Assembly (NCBI GenBank): GCA_024233835.1
Contig: JACKPC010000007.1
Location: 1 to 64,000, forward strand
Source of the DNA: Leptospiraceae bacterium
GTDB lineage: Bacteria; Spirochaetota; Leptospiria; Leptospirales; Leptospiraceae
Direction of reading: 5' to 3'
Length of the DNA: 64,000 bases
Notes under the pieces: model-generated
The model's database searches: none
The model's input: the letters and a program-made list of their open reading frames with translations, nothing else
What the model was told of the DNA's origin: nothing
Part shown: piece after piece, positions 34,188-43,311 of the stretch
Position numbering within the stretch: position 1 is the stretch's first letter
Layout of the letters: each line of letters starts with the position of its first letter
Made by a program: the position numbers and the translations under genes

Positions 34188-37100
34188 GAACCGTCTCCTT
34201 TGCAATTTTTAAGTTTTGCTGCATTTTCTGCAATGCTTTCTGATAATCCACAGGTATAACCTTTATAAACCTGCTTAGTTCCGAATTCCAGTTATTCAGA
34301 ATGTTTTCCGCTCTTTTCGAGCCTGTGTAGTCGACATGGGACTGAATCATGGCTTTTACCATGTCTATTTCTTCCTGCTCTGAAAGAGATTCTAAAACAA
34401 CCATAGACATGTTTACCTGATTTCGGAAATTATTCTGGTAGTCCCAAACATAAGCAATCCCACCGGACATCCCGGCAGCAAAGTTTCTTCCGGTTTTTCC
34501 GAGAACAATGGCAACTCCACCTGTCATATATTCACAGCCATGGTCGCCAATTCCTTCCACTACGACTCTGGCACCCGAATTCCGAACGCAGAAACGTTCT
34601 CCTGCCACTCCGTTAATGTAGGCATAACCCTGAGTTGCCCCATAAAAACAGGTGTTTCCTATAATAATGTTTTCAGCGGGATCATAGCTGGCTTCTTCCG
34701 GGGTTTTGACGATGAGTTTTCCACCACATAAACCTTTTCCTACATAGTCATTAGCAGCTCCGATTAAGCGAAGTGTAATACCTTTATTAATAAAGGCACC
34801 GAAGCTTTGTCCTGCGGTTCCGGTAAAAGAAATGTCTATAGTATCTTCCGGCAGTCCTTCTTCTCCGTATCTTCTGGCTATTTCACCGGCTAACATCGTT
34901 CCAACTGTCCGGTTCAGGTTTACTACTTTCATATCAAACTTAACCGGGTTTTTATAGTCGATGGCTGCCCTACAACGGCGGATGATTTCATTGTCTAACT
35001 GTTTTTCCAGACCATGGTTTTGCTCTTTGGTCCTGTGCATGTCCGTAGGGAAATGTGCCGGCCTGGGTTTTGCGAGAATTTTGGAGAAATCAAGTCCTCT
35101 TGCTTTCCAGTGATTACGGGGACGCTGGTATTTTATCAATTCCACCTGTCCTATCATGTCAGTGAATTTTCGGAATCCCATTTTGGCCATGTATTCCCGA
35201 ACCTGCTCGGCGATAAACATCATGTAGTTTACCAGGTATTCGGGTTTTCCATTGAAATGCTTTCTCAGTCTTTCATCCTGGGTGGCAACTCCCACCGGAC
35301 AGGTATTCAGGTGACATTTACGCATCATGATACAACCGAGGGTAATGAGAGAAGAAGTGGAAAATCCAAATTCTTCGGCACCCAGCAGGGCAGCGAGGAT
35401 AACATCTTTTCCTGTAGATAATTTTCCGTCTACAGCAAGATAAACTCTATCCCGAAGTCCGTTGATTACCAGGGTTTGGTGGGTTTCCGCCAGACCGATT
35501 TCCCAGGGAGTTCCTGCGTTATGGATGGAAGATAGAGGGCTGGCTCCGGTTCCTCCATCATGGCCACTAATCAGGATATGATCGGCATGGGCCTTGGCTA
35601 CTCCGGCTGCAATAGTTCCCACTCCAACTTCAGATACCAGTTTTACGCTGATTCTCGCCCGTGGATTTACATTTTTCAGGTCGAAAATCAACTGCTTTAA
35701 ATCTTCGATAGAATAAATATCATGGTGAGGAGGAGGAGAAATCAGGGTAACACCGGGTGTACTGTAACGAAGGTTTGCGATTACCTGGTCTACTTTATGG
35801 CCTGGTAATTGCCCTCCTTCTCCGGGTTTTGCTCCCTGTGCCATTTTTATCTGAATATCATCTGCATTTACAAGATAATTTGTTGTAACTCCGAAACGAC
35901 CGGAAGCCACCTGTTTTATGGCAGAGCGCATACTATCTCCATTTGGAAGGGTTTTATAGCGTTCTGCATCTTCCCCCCCTTCACCGGTATTGGATTTAGC
36001 TCCTATCCGGTTCATGGCAATAGCCATGGATGTGTGGGCTTCGGCTGATATGGAACCAAAACTCATAGCTCCTGTTTGAAAACGGGTTACAATTTCAGAA
36101 GCCGGCTCTACTTCTTCAATGGGGATGGGTTTGCATTTGCTTTCATCTATCTGGAAGAGACTGCGCAGGGTGATTAATCCTTCGTGTTGTTTGTCTATGA
36201 TATCAGAAAATTCCCTGAACATCTTATAATCGTTGTTCTTGGTCGATTCCTGTAATTTTAAGATGGTATTGGAATTGTAAATATGGGGATCGCTGTGTTT
36301 ACGGTAGTAATGAAGACCTCCCGGTTCCAGTGCACCCGGATAATAGGTCGGGCTAAAGGCATTTTTATGCTTTTTAACTGCTTCCATTTCCAGCATTTCC
36401 AGACTCATACCTTCAATACGGGTGGGAGTTCCGGTGAAATATTTACTTACCAGTTCGGAATCCAGACCTACCGCTTCAAAAATTTGCCCACCGCAGTAGG
36501 ATTGCAGGGTAGAAATTCCCATCTTACTGAAGATTTTGAATAAACCTTTTCCAATAGATTTTATGTAGTTCTTTTTTGCTGTTTTGAAATCACTTACTTC
36601 CGGCATTAAACCCTGATCGATAAGATCGGAAATCGCATCGAAAGCCATGTAAGGATTGATGGCATTGGCACCATAGCCACAAAGCAGAGCAAAGTGTGCC
36701 ACTTCACGGGGTTCTCCCGATTCAAGGATGATACCTATTTTGGTGCGTAAGCCTTCTCGGATCAAGTAATGATGTAGCCCGGCTACAGCTAAAAGACTGG
36801 GAATCGGTGCTCTATCTCGTCCCACTCCCCTGTCGGAGATAATCACGAGATTATAACCATTTCTTACAGAATCGGCTACCTGTTCGCAGAGTTTATCCAG
36901 GGAGTTTCTCATGCTGTGTTTTACATGAGGATTAAACAGGATAGAATAGGTAACGGCTTTCAGCTCCCCATCCCTGAACTGCTTAATTTGCCTGATTTTT
37001 TCCAGTTCATCATTGGTAAGAACCGGATGTTCCAATTCTAATCGCAGACAGTGTTCGGGGGATTCGGCCATCAGGTTCCCTTCCGGTCCGATATAGGTGG

Positions 37101-38748
37101 TGAGTTCCATGACCAATTCTTCCCGTATCGGGTCAATAGGAGGATTGGTTACCTGGGCAAAGTTTTGCTTGAAGTAACGGAAAAGGGGCTGGGGCTTATT
37201 GGAAAGAACGGCCAGACTGACATCCTCTCCCATAGAACCTACCGGTTCTTCTCCTTTTATAGCCATAGGTTTGATGACAGTCATGATGTCTTCCGCTGTA
37301 TAGCCAAAAGCTCTCATCCGGCTCATGATAATATTATGGTCGGATTGTTTGATTCCATCCATATCCGGAAGCTGATTCAGGCGAATCAGGTGTTCATTTA
37401 CCCATTCCCTGTAAGGCTGTTGACGACTGATTTGCATCTTGATTTTTTCATCATCAAGGAATTGACCTTTTTCGAGGTCAATGAGTAGCATTCTTCCCGG
37501 ACTTAAGCGCTCTGTTTTTACAATTTTAGAAGGATCGGTGTTAAGTACACCGGCTTCTGAACTCAGAATTACTTCGTTGTCTGTAGTGACGATATAGCGA
37601 GCGGGACGCAGACCATTCCGGTCAAGGGTAGCACCGATTACCCGGCCGTCACAGAAGGCAATAGCTGCAGGTCCATCCCAGGGTTCGATGAGGGTAGCAT
37701 GGTATTCATAGAAAGCTCGTTTATCAACATCCATGTCTTTTTGTTTGCTCCAGGCTTCCGGAATCATCATCATCACAGCGTGAGGAAGAGTCCTTCCTGC
37801 CATGCAAAGTAGTTCAAGTACTGTATCGAAGGTGGCGGTATCACTCTGTCCTTCCATAATAACAGGTAGCATACGTTTCAGTTCCTGACCGTAATGCGGA
37901 GATTCCATTACTTTTTGTCGGGTAGCCATCCAGTTAATGTTTCCGCGCAGTGTATTGATTTCCCCGTTATGGGCAATTAAGCGGTAAGGATGGGCAAGAT
38001 CCCAGGTCGGAAAAGTATTTGTGGAGAACCTGGTATGCGTAAGACAAAAAGAACTGGTAATATCAGGTGATTGCAGGTCCTTATAAAAAGGACGAACCTG
38101 TTGCCCGAGTAGCATACCCTTGTAAATAATCGTACGCGAAGAGAAGCTGGGCACATAATACTGGCTGCGATCCAGTTTGTATTGGGAGCGTATACGCTGG
38201 TCTATAATTCTGCGGATTAAAAATAACTTTCTTTCAAAGCCATCTCCGCGCTCTGTTGCATCACCTTTACCTATGAAAACGTGTTTAAAAACAGGAACGG
38301 TTTTTCTGGCTACAGTTCCGGCTACTTCAAGGTTTACCGGAATCTCTCTGAACCCGAGACAGTATTCTCCTTCGTCTACGATTACCTTTTCGATAATCGT
38401 TTCTATACCTTCCCGTATCAGAGGGTCTTGAGGTAAAAATAAAACTCCTACTGCATAATCACCTTCGGCCGGTAGTTCAAAAGGAAGCTGTTTGCGAAAA
38501 AATGCATCCGGGATCTGAATCATGATACCGGCTCCATCGCCGGTTTTGGGATCTGCACCTTCAGCACCGCGATGTTCGAGGTTGCACATGAGCCGAATGC
38601 CTTTTTCGACTATTTTATTTGAGCGTTCCCCTTTTATATTGGCAATAAAACCAACCCCACAGGAATCTTTTTCGAATGAGGGATCGTAAAGACCCTGAGC
38701 CTGTGGAATATAAGAGTTCTGAACCGGGTCGTTCTTTCTTTCCTGCAT
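34180..38748 (-). CDS. gltB: Glutamate synthase, large subunit
   Basis: 1522 residues, full length. It makes two glutamates from glutamine and 2-oxoglutarate. The nucleophile for glutamine hydrolysis is Cys30 in KDSCGVGF and would become N-terminal after removal of a 29-residue propeptide. The FMN-binding synthase domain (about residues 840-1210) includes GHDGGTGASPLSSI; CIMMRKCHLNTCPVG supplies the 3Fe-4S cysteines, and the C-terminal repeat domain has GGKLIV and GGVAIVLGKTGRNF. Translational overlap with gltD should set a fixed subunit ratio. Confidence 0.97.
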   Translation of the reverse strand: MQERKNDPVQNSYIPQAQGLYDPSFEKDSCGVGFIANIKGERSNKIVEKGIRLMCNLEHRGAEGADPKTGDGAGIMIQIPDAFFRKQLPFELPAEGDYAVGVLFLPQDPLIREGIETIIEKVIVDEGEYCLGFREIPVNLEVAGTVARKTVPVFKHVFIGKGDATERGDGFERKLFLIRRIIDQRIRSQYKLDRSQYYVPSFSSRTIIYKGMLLGQQVRPFYKDLQSPDITSSFCLTHTRFSTNTFPTWDLAHPYRLIAHNGEINTLRGNINWMATRQKVMESPHYGQELKRMLPVIMEGQSDTATFDTVLELLCMAGRTLPHAVMMMIPEAWSKQKDMDVDKRAFYEYHATLIEPWDGPAAIAFCDGRVIGATLDRNGLRPARYIVTTDNEVILSSEAGVLNTDPSKIVKTERLSPGRMLLIDLEKGQFLDDEKIKMQISRQQPYREWVNEHLIRLNQLPDMDGIKQSDHNIIMSRMRAFGYTAEDIMTVIKPMAIKGEEPVGSMGEDVSLAVLSNKPQPLFRYFKQNFAQVTNPPIDPIREELVMELTTYIGPEGNLMAESPEHCLRLELEHPVLTNDELEKIRQIKQFRDGELKAVTYSILFNPHVKHSMRNSLDKLCEQVADSVRNGYNLVIISDRGVGRDRAPIPSLLAVAGLHHYLIREGLRTKIGIILESGEPREVAHFALLCGYGANAINPYMAFDAISDLIDQGLMPEVSDFKTAKKNYIKSIGKGLFKIFSKMGISTLQSYCGGQIFEAVGLDSELVSKYFTGTPTRIEGMSLEMLEMEAVKKHKNAFSPTYYPGALEPGGLHYYRKHSDPHIYNSNTILKLQESTKNNDYKMFREFSDIIDKQHEGLITLRSLFQIDESKCKPIPIEEVEPASEIVTRFQTGAMSFGSISAEAHTSMAIAMNRIGAKSNTGEGGEDAERYKTLPNGDSMRSAIKQVASGRFGVTTNYLVNADDIQIKMAQGAKPGEGGQLPGHKVDQVIANLRYSTPGVTLISPPPHHDIYSIEDLKQLIFDLKNVNPRARISVKLVSEVGVGTIAAGVAKAHADHILISGHDGGTGASPLSSIHNAGTPWEIGLAETHQTLVINGLRDRVYLAVDGKLSTGKDVILAALLGAEEFGFSTSSLITLGCIMMRKCHLNTCPVGVATQDERLRKHFNGKPEYLVNYMMFIAEQVREYMAKMGFRKFTDMIGQVELIKYQRPRNHWKARGLDFSKILAKPRPAHFPTDMHRTKEQNHGLEKQLDNEIIRRCRAAIDYKNPVKFDMKVVNLNRTVGTMLAGEIARRYGEEGLPEDTIDISFTGTAGQSFGAFINKGITLRLIGAANDYVGKGLCGGKLIVKTPEEASYDPAENIIIGNTCFYGATQGYAYINGVAGERFCVRNSGARVVVEGIGDHGCEYMTGGVAIVLGKTGRNFAAGMSGGIAYVWDYQNNFRNQVNMSMVVLESLSEQEEIDMVKAMIQSHVDYTGSKRAENILNNWNSELSRFIKVIPVDYQKALQKMQQNLKIAKETVHG

Positions 38749-39132
38749 ATATCTTTCCCTTAAAATTACTTGGAATTTTCCTACTCGCCATAATTATTCA
38801 GGTTGTAGCTTTTTCAAGTTATAGTTTTATAAGCACGAAGAGCCTTCTTCAAGCAAATAAGAAAAATGCTAAACCTGCGAATGTTGGTTGCAATAGGAAT
38901 TCAATTTTACCTAAAAGCGGTGAGCTTTTATTAAATACTAACTATACATTTGCATATTGCTTGAAATACAAGCATTATTCTTTTCGGTGGTTTATCTACC
39001 CCTTAATCAACGGCTCACTCGCTTACCGAGACATTTTACTGCAAAAATAGTACCTTTTTTACGGCCTTTGATACTAAATTTATTGTAGTTGTGCCAGGCT
39101 TACCGCCATCTCTTTACCCATAAGTTTTTTAC
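38749..39132. other. Intergenic gap between gltB and the Uma2-family gene
   Basis: About 380 bp without a supported gene. A plus-strand frame is open from inside gltB (38676) to 39050, and part of it would encode a hydrophobic stretch (LLGIFLLAIIIQVVAF), but its start lies antisense to gltB and it has no ribosome-binding site. I see no clear terminator. The gltB promoter should lie at the left end. Confidence 0.4.
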
Positions 39133-39798
39133 CTATCCCCGGGCCACATCCAGACAAAAGCCCTCTATGGCTTTGCTATTGATTGTATCCCCAACACGGG
39201 CCGTTTGCTTTTTCCATAGTATTCCTGCTTTGTTGTGATATACTTCTATCCAATGCTCTTCCGGATGAACAATCCAGTATTCTTGAACTAAGAAACGGCC
39301 ATACAGGCCCATCGTAGAGATGCATTGCAATGTATCTCTACGATGGGTTGAGAGGATTTCAATGATAAAATCCGGTGCTCCCATGATTTTCTTCTCAATA
39401 ATACTTGTGCGACGAATGAAGACAAAAAGAATATCCGGCTGCACTACATTTTTCTCATCCAGACGAACATCAAGAGGAGAATAGCGAACCTCACCAATAG
39501 GATTTTTCATTAAATAGTCTTTTATAAAGTAAAAAAGGTTACCTGAAATTCTCTGATGGTTGTCTGTGGGTGAATACATAAATATTATTTTTCCTTCGAT
39601 AAGCTGGTAAGGTGCCATTTCCGGTAACAGTTCGAAATGGTGTTCATTATAGTCTTTCTCCGCAGAAATTGTGGTGATTACAAACTGGCCGTTTTCGTCC
39701 TGAAAGAGAATCTGCTCGTCAATGATTTTAAAATGCATGGCTCCCAGATCCTGCACCTCTACGGCTTTGAGTAGTTCGTGATAGTATTGTGTCTCCAT
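39133..39798 (-). CDS. Uma2-family (DUF820) PD-(D/E)XK protein with repeat insertion
   Basis: 221 residues from the ATG at 39798; a TTG 12 codons earlier is possible. The fold signature is seen in YQLIEGKII, QPDILFVF and APDFIIEILS, which hold the acidic metal-binding residues of this nuclease-like family. Biological roles of the family are unclear; it is widespread with many paralogues in cyanobacteria and spirochaetes. The stretch expected to read like TRRRDxxxKxxLY instead reads HRRDTLQCISTMGLYGRF and is encoded by a 40-bp palindromic repeat, so the usual catalytic-region lysine is missing. The frame stays open. It may be a non-functional copy. Confidence 0.75.
   Translation of the reverse strand: METQYYHELLKAVEVQDLGAMHFKIIDEQILFQDENGQFVITTISAEKDYNEHHFELLPEMAPYQLIEGKIIFMYSPTDNHQRISGNLFYFIKDYLMKNPIGEVRYSPLDVRLDEKNVVQPDILFVFIRRTSIIEKKIMGAPDFIIEILSTHRRDTLQCISTMGLYGRFLVQEYWIVHPEEHWIEVYHNKAGILWKKQTARVGDTINSKAIEGFCLDVARG
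39308..39347. repeat. 40-bp palindromic REP/MITE-like element inside the Uma2 gene
   Basis: CCCATCGTAGAGATGCATTG (39308-39327) and CAATGTATCTCTACGATGGG (39328-39347) are inverted copies with one mismatch in 20. The GTAGAGA...TCTCTAC core with a TTGCAAT centre is of the type of dispersed palindromic repeats known from cyanobacteria and other phyla. It lies wholly within the coding frame and adds no stop codon. Confidence 0.85.
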
Positions 39799-39834
39799 AA
39801 TAAGCAGGTGTTTAGCCTGGAATATTCGATTCAA

Positions 39835-40200
39835 TTTGTAAAGGATAATTTAAAATCGGTTTGCAGGTGGTAAGGAGGAGAATCTTTTCTCTGGCTATTT
39901 TAAATTTTTATATCCTCAATAGAAATTCAATATGAAAAAAGGATTGAACCTATGCTTTGCAAGAAAGCTATTTAAAAACAAATGAATCTTGAAAATCTAT
40001 TTAGTAGACAGAACTTTTCTTTTGTCCCCTAAGCTCAAAAGTTATCACGAACCACTTGAAAAAGTCCCGATGAATATCTTATGAAGACCTTCTTTCGGAA
40101 AATATCCTCCAAACCAAAGCGTGGTTTATCCCAGAACTCAGGGTCTAATTTAGAAGATTGGATATATCTCATCTAAAAATCCGAATCAAAAATTATTAGA
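39835..40200. other. Intergenic gap upstream of the fur-family gene
   Basis: Roughly 365 bp with no supported gene. All frames are interrupted, and I see no strong hairpin before 40201. The stretch is moderately AT-rich and probably contains promoter sequence for the genes on both sides. Confidence 0.4.
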
Positions 40201-40248
40201 ATTAGAATAGATCTAAAAAAGCTTGCTTTTTTTTAGATCTGTTCTAAT
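40201..40248. promoter_or_regulatory. Long palindrome just before the fur-family start codon
   Basis: Starting from the core AAAAAGC-TT-GCTTTTT, the arms extend outward through TAGATCTA to ATTAGAATAG on the left and CTGTTCTAAT on the right, about 22 bp each with a single mismatch and a 2-base loop. It ends 8 bases before the ATG at 40257, over the place where the ribosome-binding site and promoter would be expected. An autoregulatory operator or an RNA hairpin limiting translation are both possible. Confidence 0.65.
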
Positions 40249-40256
40249 CTAGGATT

Positions 40257-40694
40257 ATGGAGAATCATAAGCTCAAGTATTTGCTGAAAAAAAAAGGCAT
40301 CAATCTAACCCGGCAAAGGCTCGAAATGGCAGACTTATTGCTTTCGGGAAAAATGCACCTGACGGCGGAAGATATAAACCAGCTTATGAATGAGTCTTTT
40401 CCTTCTGTCTCCCGAGCTACTGTTTTCAATAACCTGAATCTGTTTGTGGAAAAGGGCCTTCTTCGAAAGCTGGAATTTAAACCGGGCATGGCGATTTACG
40501 ATACCAATTTCGAACTACACCATCATTTTATTGATAATGCAAGCGGTAAAATTATAGATGTGGAACTGAATACAGAGGAGGAAGCCTATCTTCTTGAAGC
40601 AATAGAAAAAGACCTCCAAAAAAAAGAGGCAAACCTTACAATTAAGTCCGTTGATATTATTATTCGAGGGCAGTTGAAAAATCCGGAAGAATAA
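40257..40694 (+). CDS. Fur-family metal/peroxide-responsive regulator lacking zinc cysteines
   Basis: 145 residues. The N-terminal winged helix includes NLTRQRLEMADLL and SRATVFNNLNLF, the DNA-reading helix of Fur/PerR. The dimerisation half has ELHHHFIDNASGKIIDVE, where typical members read HHHFIC..CGKIIDIE. Both cysteines of the first CxxC are replaced (by Asp and Ser), and no second CxxC exists. The structural zinc site is thus absent while the His cluster for regulatory metal remains. Fur or PerR-like function is inferred; ligand unknown. Confidence 0.85.
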   Translation: MENHKLKYLLKKKGINLTRQRLEMADLLLSGKMHLTAEDINQLMNESFPSVSRATVFNNLNLFVEKGLLRKLEFKPGMAIYDTNFELHHHFIDNASGKIIDVELNTEEEAYLLEAIEKDLQKKEANLTIKSVDIIIRGQLKNPEE

Positions 40695-40704
40695 TGGGAT
40701 CCAT

Positions 40705-41001
40705 TTATTTGTAGTACAACCTTTCTGTGAGGGCTCGAAGGTGTAAGGGTATTCTATTCAGGGGAAATTTACCTTCACGGATAAGCTTTGCATGATAAGG
40801 CCATTCTTCTTCATCTCCTCCCGTATACAGAAATGGCTCAATGTATATCAAATTTTTAATATAAGCTTCCTGTAACTCGCGGATTTCCACATTATAGGTT
40901 TCAATTACCAGGTCTATCATATCCTGTATCTCTTCTTCATCCCGCTTGTGTTTTCCCTGTAAGCTATTAATGATGGCTATATTTTCACGTATCCAATCCA
41001 T
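40705..41001 (-). CDS. Hypothetical acidic protein
   Basis: 98 residues, no signal peptide or membrane segment. It has several charged helices (HKRDEEEIQDMIDLVIETY) and a Trp-containing region (GGDEEEWPYHAKLI). I recognise no family. It converges on the fur-family gene with a 10-bp gap. The coherent amino-acid composition and tight packing suggest a real gene. Confidence 0.55.
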   Translation of the reverse strand: MDWIRENIAIINSLQGKHKRDEEEIQDMIDLVIETYNVEIRELQEAYIKNLIYIEPFLYTGGDEEEWPYHAKLIREGKFPLNRIPLHLRALTERLYYK

Positions 41002-41187
41002 ACTTAATTTTCCTGAGTCATCTTTGATATTCCATAGCAGTGTTCTGGTGTTTTTATTTTTTTCTACAAAAATTTAATCACGAATAGTTTTAGTTTGAGA
41101 CTAGAACAAAAAGGAAAAAATTTATTTCCAGAAGTGAAATAAGCAACAATCTTTTATTGTTGGTATGTTTTTTGCTTCCTTGGATGT

Positions 41188-41236
41188 ATTAATCAAATTA
41201 TCAAAAAATGCTGAGATCTGGTACAGTTTGATTAAT
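41188..41236. promoter_or_regulatory. 10-bp inverted repeat upstream of the chemosensory operon
   Basis: ATTAATCAAA (41188-41197) and TTTGATTAAT (41227-41236) are exact inverted copies 29 bases apart, ending 34 bp before the ATG at 41271. A smaller stem (CAACAAT/ATTGTTG, 41144-41162) precedes it. The TTGAT half-site recalls CRP/FNR-type sites, but the spacing does not fit, so it is only a candidate control site. Confidence 0.35.
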
Positions 41237-41270
41237 TTTTCAAATCTATCCTTTCCGGAACAGGTATGCT

Positions 41271-43310
41271 ATGGAACATAAATCTATTAGTTTTCAACTC
41301 ATTGCAGCAACCAGTAAAATAGGTAATATTCTTCACCAAATTAAGGAAATCAATAGCACCACAAAGCTAATTGCCATCAATGCAGCTATTGAATCTTCCC
41401 GTACCGCCCAACTGGCTGATAACTTTTCCTCACTTTCTGAACAGGTAAGAACTCTCTCTACCCGGTCTGAAGAAGCTTTTAGTGAGATAAACGGACAGAT
41501 AGAAAATTTAAGGAAAAGCTGTTCCAAGGCTATTGCAGTGAGGCTTGCTGATGTTGCTATTGATATTATTGATAAAATCGATAGAAATTTGTTTGAAAGA
41601 AATTGTGATTGCCAGGCCTGGGCTTCATTCAAAGACAATGTGTATGCCTGTAAAACCGGAGAAGGTGTGGAGAAAGCAACCGATCTGATTCGGAACCTTG
41701 TAAATACATATGAAGTGTATCATGATATTTTACTTCTAAATCGGGAAGGAAGTGTAATTGCATCAGCTCGCAACAGTCATTTGGTTGGACAAAATCAATC
41801 TGAGAGAGAATGGTTTAAACAGACAGTTAAAACTAATAATGTATATGTTACGGATATGTACTATTCAGAATCGGTAAAAAACTATACCATATCTTATTCT
41901 GCACCTGTCCGTGATGAGAACAAAAATGTGATAGGAGTTTTGAGTACACGCTTTAATTGGGATTATATATACGATATTATTGAAAAAGTAAAATTAGAAA
42001 AATCCAGTAAGATAGTTTTGATTAATTCAATAGGAACTGTTATTGCTTCAAAACAAAAGGCGGAAATATTACGCGATAATGTTCTCTGGCTCGGTGCCGG
42101 GGAGCAAAGTATTATGGGAAATCGTGGGTTTAGTATTGAGACGGCGAGAAACGGTCAGTGGAAAGCCTATGGTTACTCAAGGACTCATGGTTATAATGCG
42201 TATACCGGTAAAGGTTGGTCAATCATTGTAGACGAACCTATTACTATAGAAAATCCGGTAGTGATGATAGAAGCTTTTGAGGAGCGTCAATCTCGAAATC
42301 AAAACGAGGTAAAACAAAAAGCACAGGCGAACTCCGAGAATGCAAATTCCGAGCTATTGCAGATTACGCAACAATTGGGTGAATCCATAGAAACTATAAA
42401 CCGGATCAATAATGTGACTACAACTCTGGCTTTAAATGCGGCTATACGTGCTGATAGAGCAGGAGATGAGGGTCGGGCTTTTTCGGTTTTAGCAGAAGAA
42501 GTAAGGGCATTCTCCCAAAAATCAGATCTATTGACTGAAGAAATAAATAGTACTCTTGATTCATTAAACCACGTTGTTCGAGAAACAGCTTCAGCCAGGC
42601 TTGCGGATGCTGCTTTTGACACTATAGATAAGGTGGATAGAAATTTGTTTGAAAGGAATTGTGATGTACAGGCCTGGACCATTTTTAACGAAGTTATTCA
42701 CTGTGCAGAAACCAATGAAGGGGTAGAAGCTACCTGCGAGTTACTTAAGGAAATTCACACTATCTATGAAGTTTACTACGATATTTATCTGCTCAATCAG
42801 AATGGAGTGATTTGTGCTTCGGCTATCAGGCGAGATTTGATTGGCCAGGAACAATCTGATAGAAATTGGTTTCAGCAGGCTATACAGGGAAAACTTACTG
42901 TAACCGATATGTATCGTTCCGAAACGGTGAATGAATATACGGTTTCTTACTGTGCTCCGGTCAAGAACTACAATGGGAATATTGTGGGCGTGCTTACAAC
43001 AAGATTTAATTGGAGTTTTATTGTTGATATTATAAATGCGGCGATGGTTTACAGCGATTGTCAGGTTTACCTTTTAAATATGAACGGTCAGGTGATTGCT
43101 TCTAACAATGAAAAAGATTTTTTAATTAAGGACTTTTCTCGCTTTGAAGCTTTTAAGCTGGCATCAGAAGGAAACAATGGTTTTATCGTGGAAAGCGATC
43201 CGGAGACAAACCATATTTACTTGATAGGTTATGCAAAAACAGAGGGCTATAATCTTTATAAGGGCAAGGGTTGGATCGTCTTAATTTTGCAGCATAAGGG
43301 TTTTAAATAG
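41271..43310 (+). CDS. Soluble chemoreceptor-like protein with two MCP-tip/Cache units
   Basis: 679 residues with no signal peptide or membrane segment. It is an internal tandem duplication. Residues 20-85 and 370-435 are short MCP hairpin tips (LIAINAAIESSRT and LALNAAIRADRAGDEGRAF). Each is followed by a Cache-like sensor (95-325 and 440-675) with strongly similar landmarks: DRNLFERNCD, YEVYHDILLLN versus YEVYYDIYLLN, then WF, VTDMY and GVL-TRFNW. Cache domains are normally extracytoplasmic and precede the signalling helix; here both are apparently cytoplasmic and follow it. The tips should let it join CheA/CheW arrays. The genes that follow encode such partners. Confidence 0.85.
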   Translation: MEHKSISFQLIAATSKIGNILHQIKEINSTTKLIAINAAIESSRTAQLADNFSSLSEQVRTLSTRSEEAFSEINGQIENLRKSCSKAIAVRLADVAIDIIDKIDRNLFERNCDCQAWASFKDNVYACKTGEGVEKATDLIRNLVNTYEVYHDILLLNREGSVIASARNSHLVGQNQSEREWFKQTVKTNNVYVTDMYYSESVKNYTISYSAPVRDENKNVIGVLSTRFNWDYIYDIIEKVKLEKSSKIVLINSIGTVIASKQKAEILRDNVLWLGAGEQSIMGNRGFSIETARNGQWKAYGYSRTHGYNAYTGKGWSIIVDEPITIENPVVMIEAFEERQSRNQNEVKQKAQANSENANSELLQITQQLGESIETINRINNVTTTLALNAAIRADRAGDEGRAFSVLAEEVRAFSQKSDLLTEEINSTLDSLNHVVRETASARLADAAFDTIDKVDRNLFERNCDVQAWTIFNEVIHCAETNEGVEATCELLKEIHTIYEVYYDIYLLNQNGVICASAIRRDLIGQEQSDRNWFQQAIQGKLTVTDMYRSETVNEYTVSYCAPVKNYNGNIVGVLTTRFNWSFIVDIINAAMVYSDCQVYLLNMNGQVIASNNEKDFLIKDFSRFEAFKLASEGNNGFIVESDPETNHIYLIGYAKTEGYNLYKGKGWIVLILQHKGFK

Positions 43311-43311
43311 A

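Noticed and set aside
37051..37488. 145-codon frame antisense to gltB
   Set aside because: Lies wholly within gltB on the opposite strand with no independent support.
38676..39050. 124-codon frame with a hydrophobic stretch beside gltB
   Set aside because: Its start is antisense to the gltB N-terminus and has no ribosome-binding site; kept only as a note in the gap entry.
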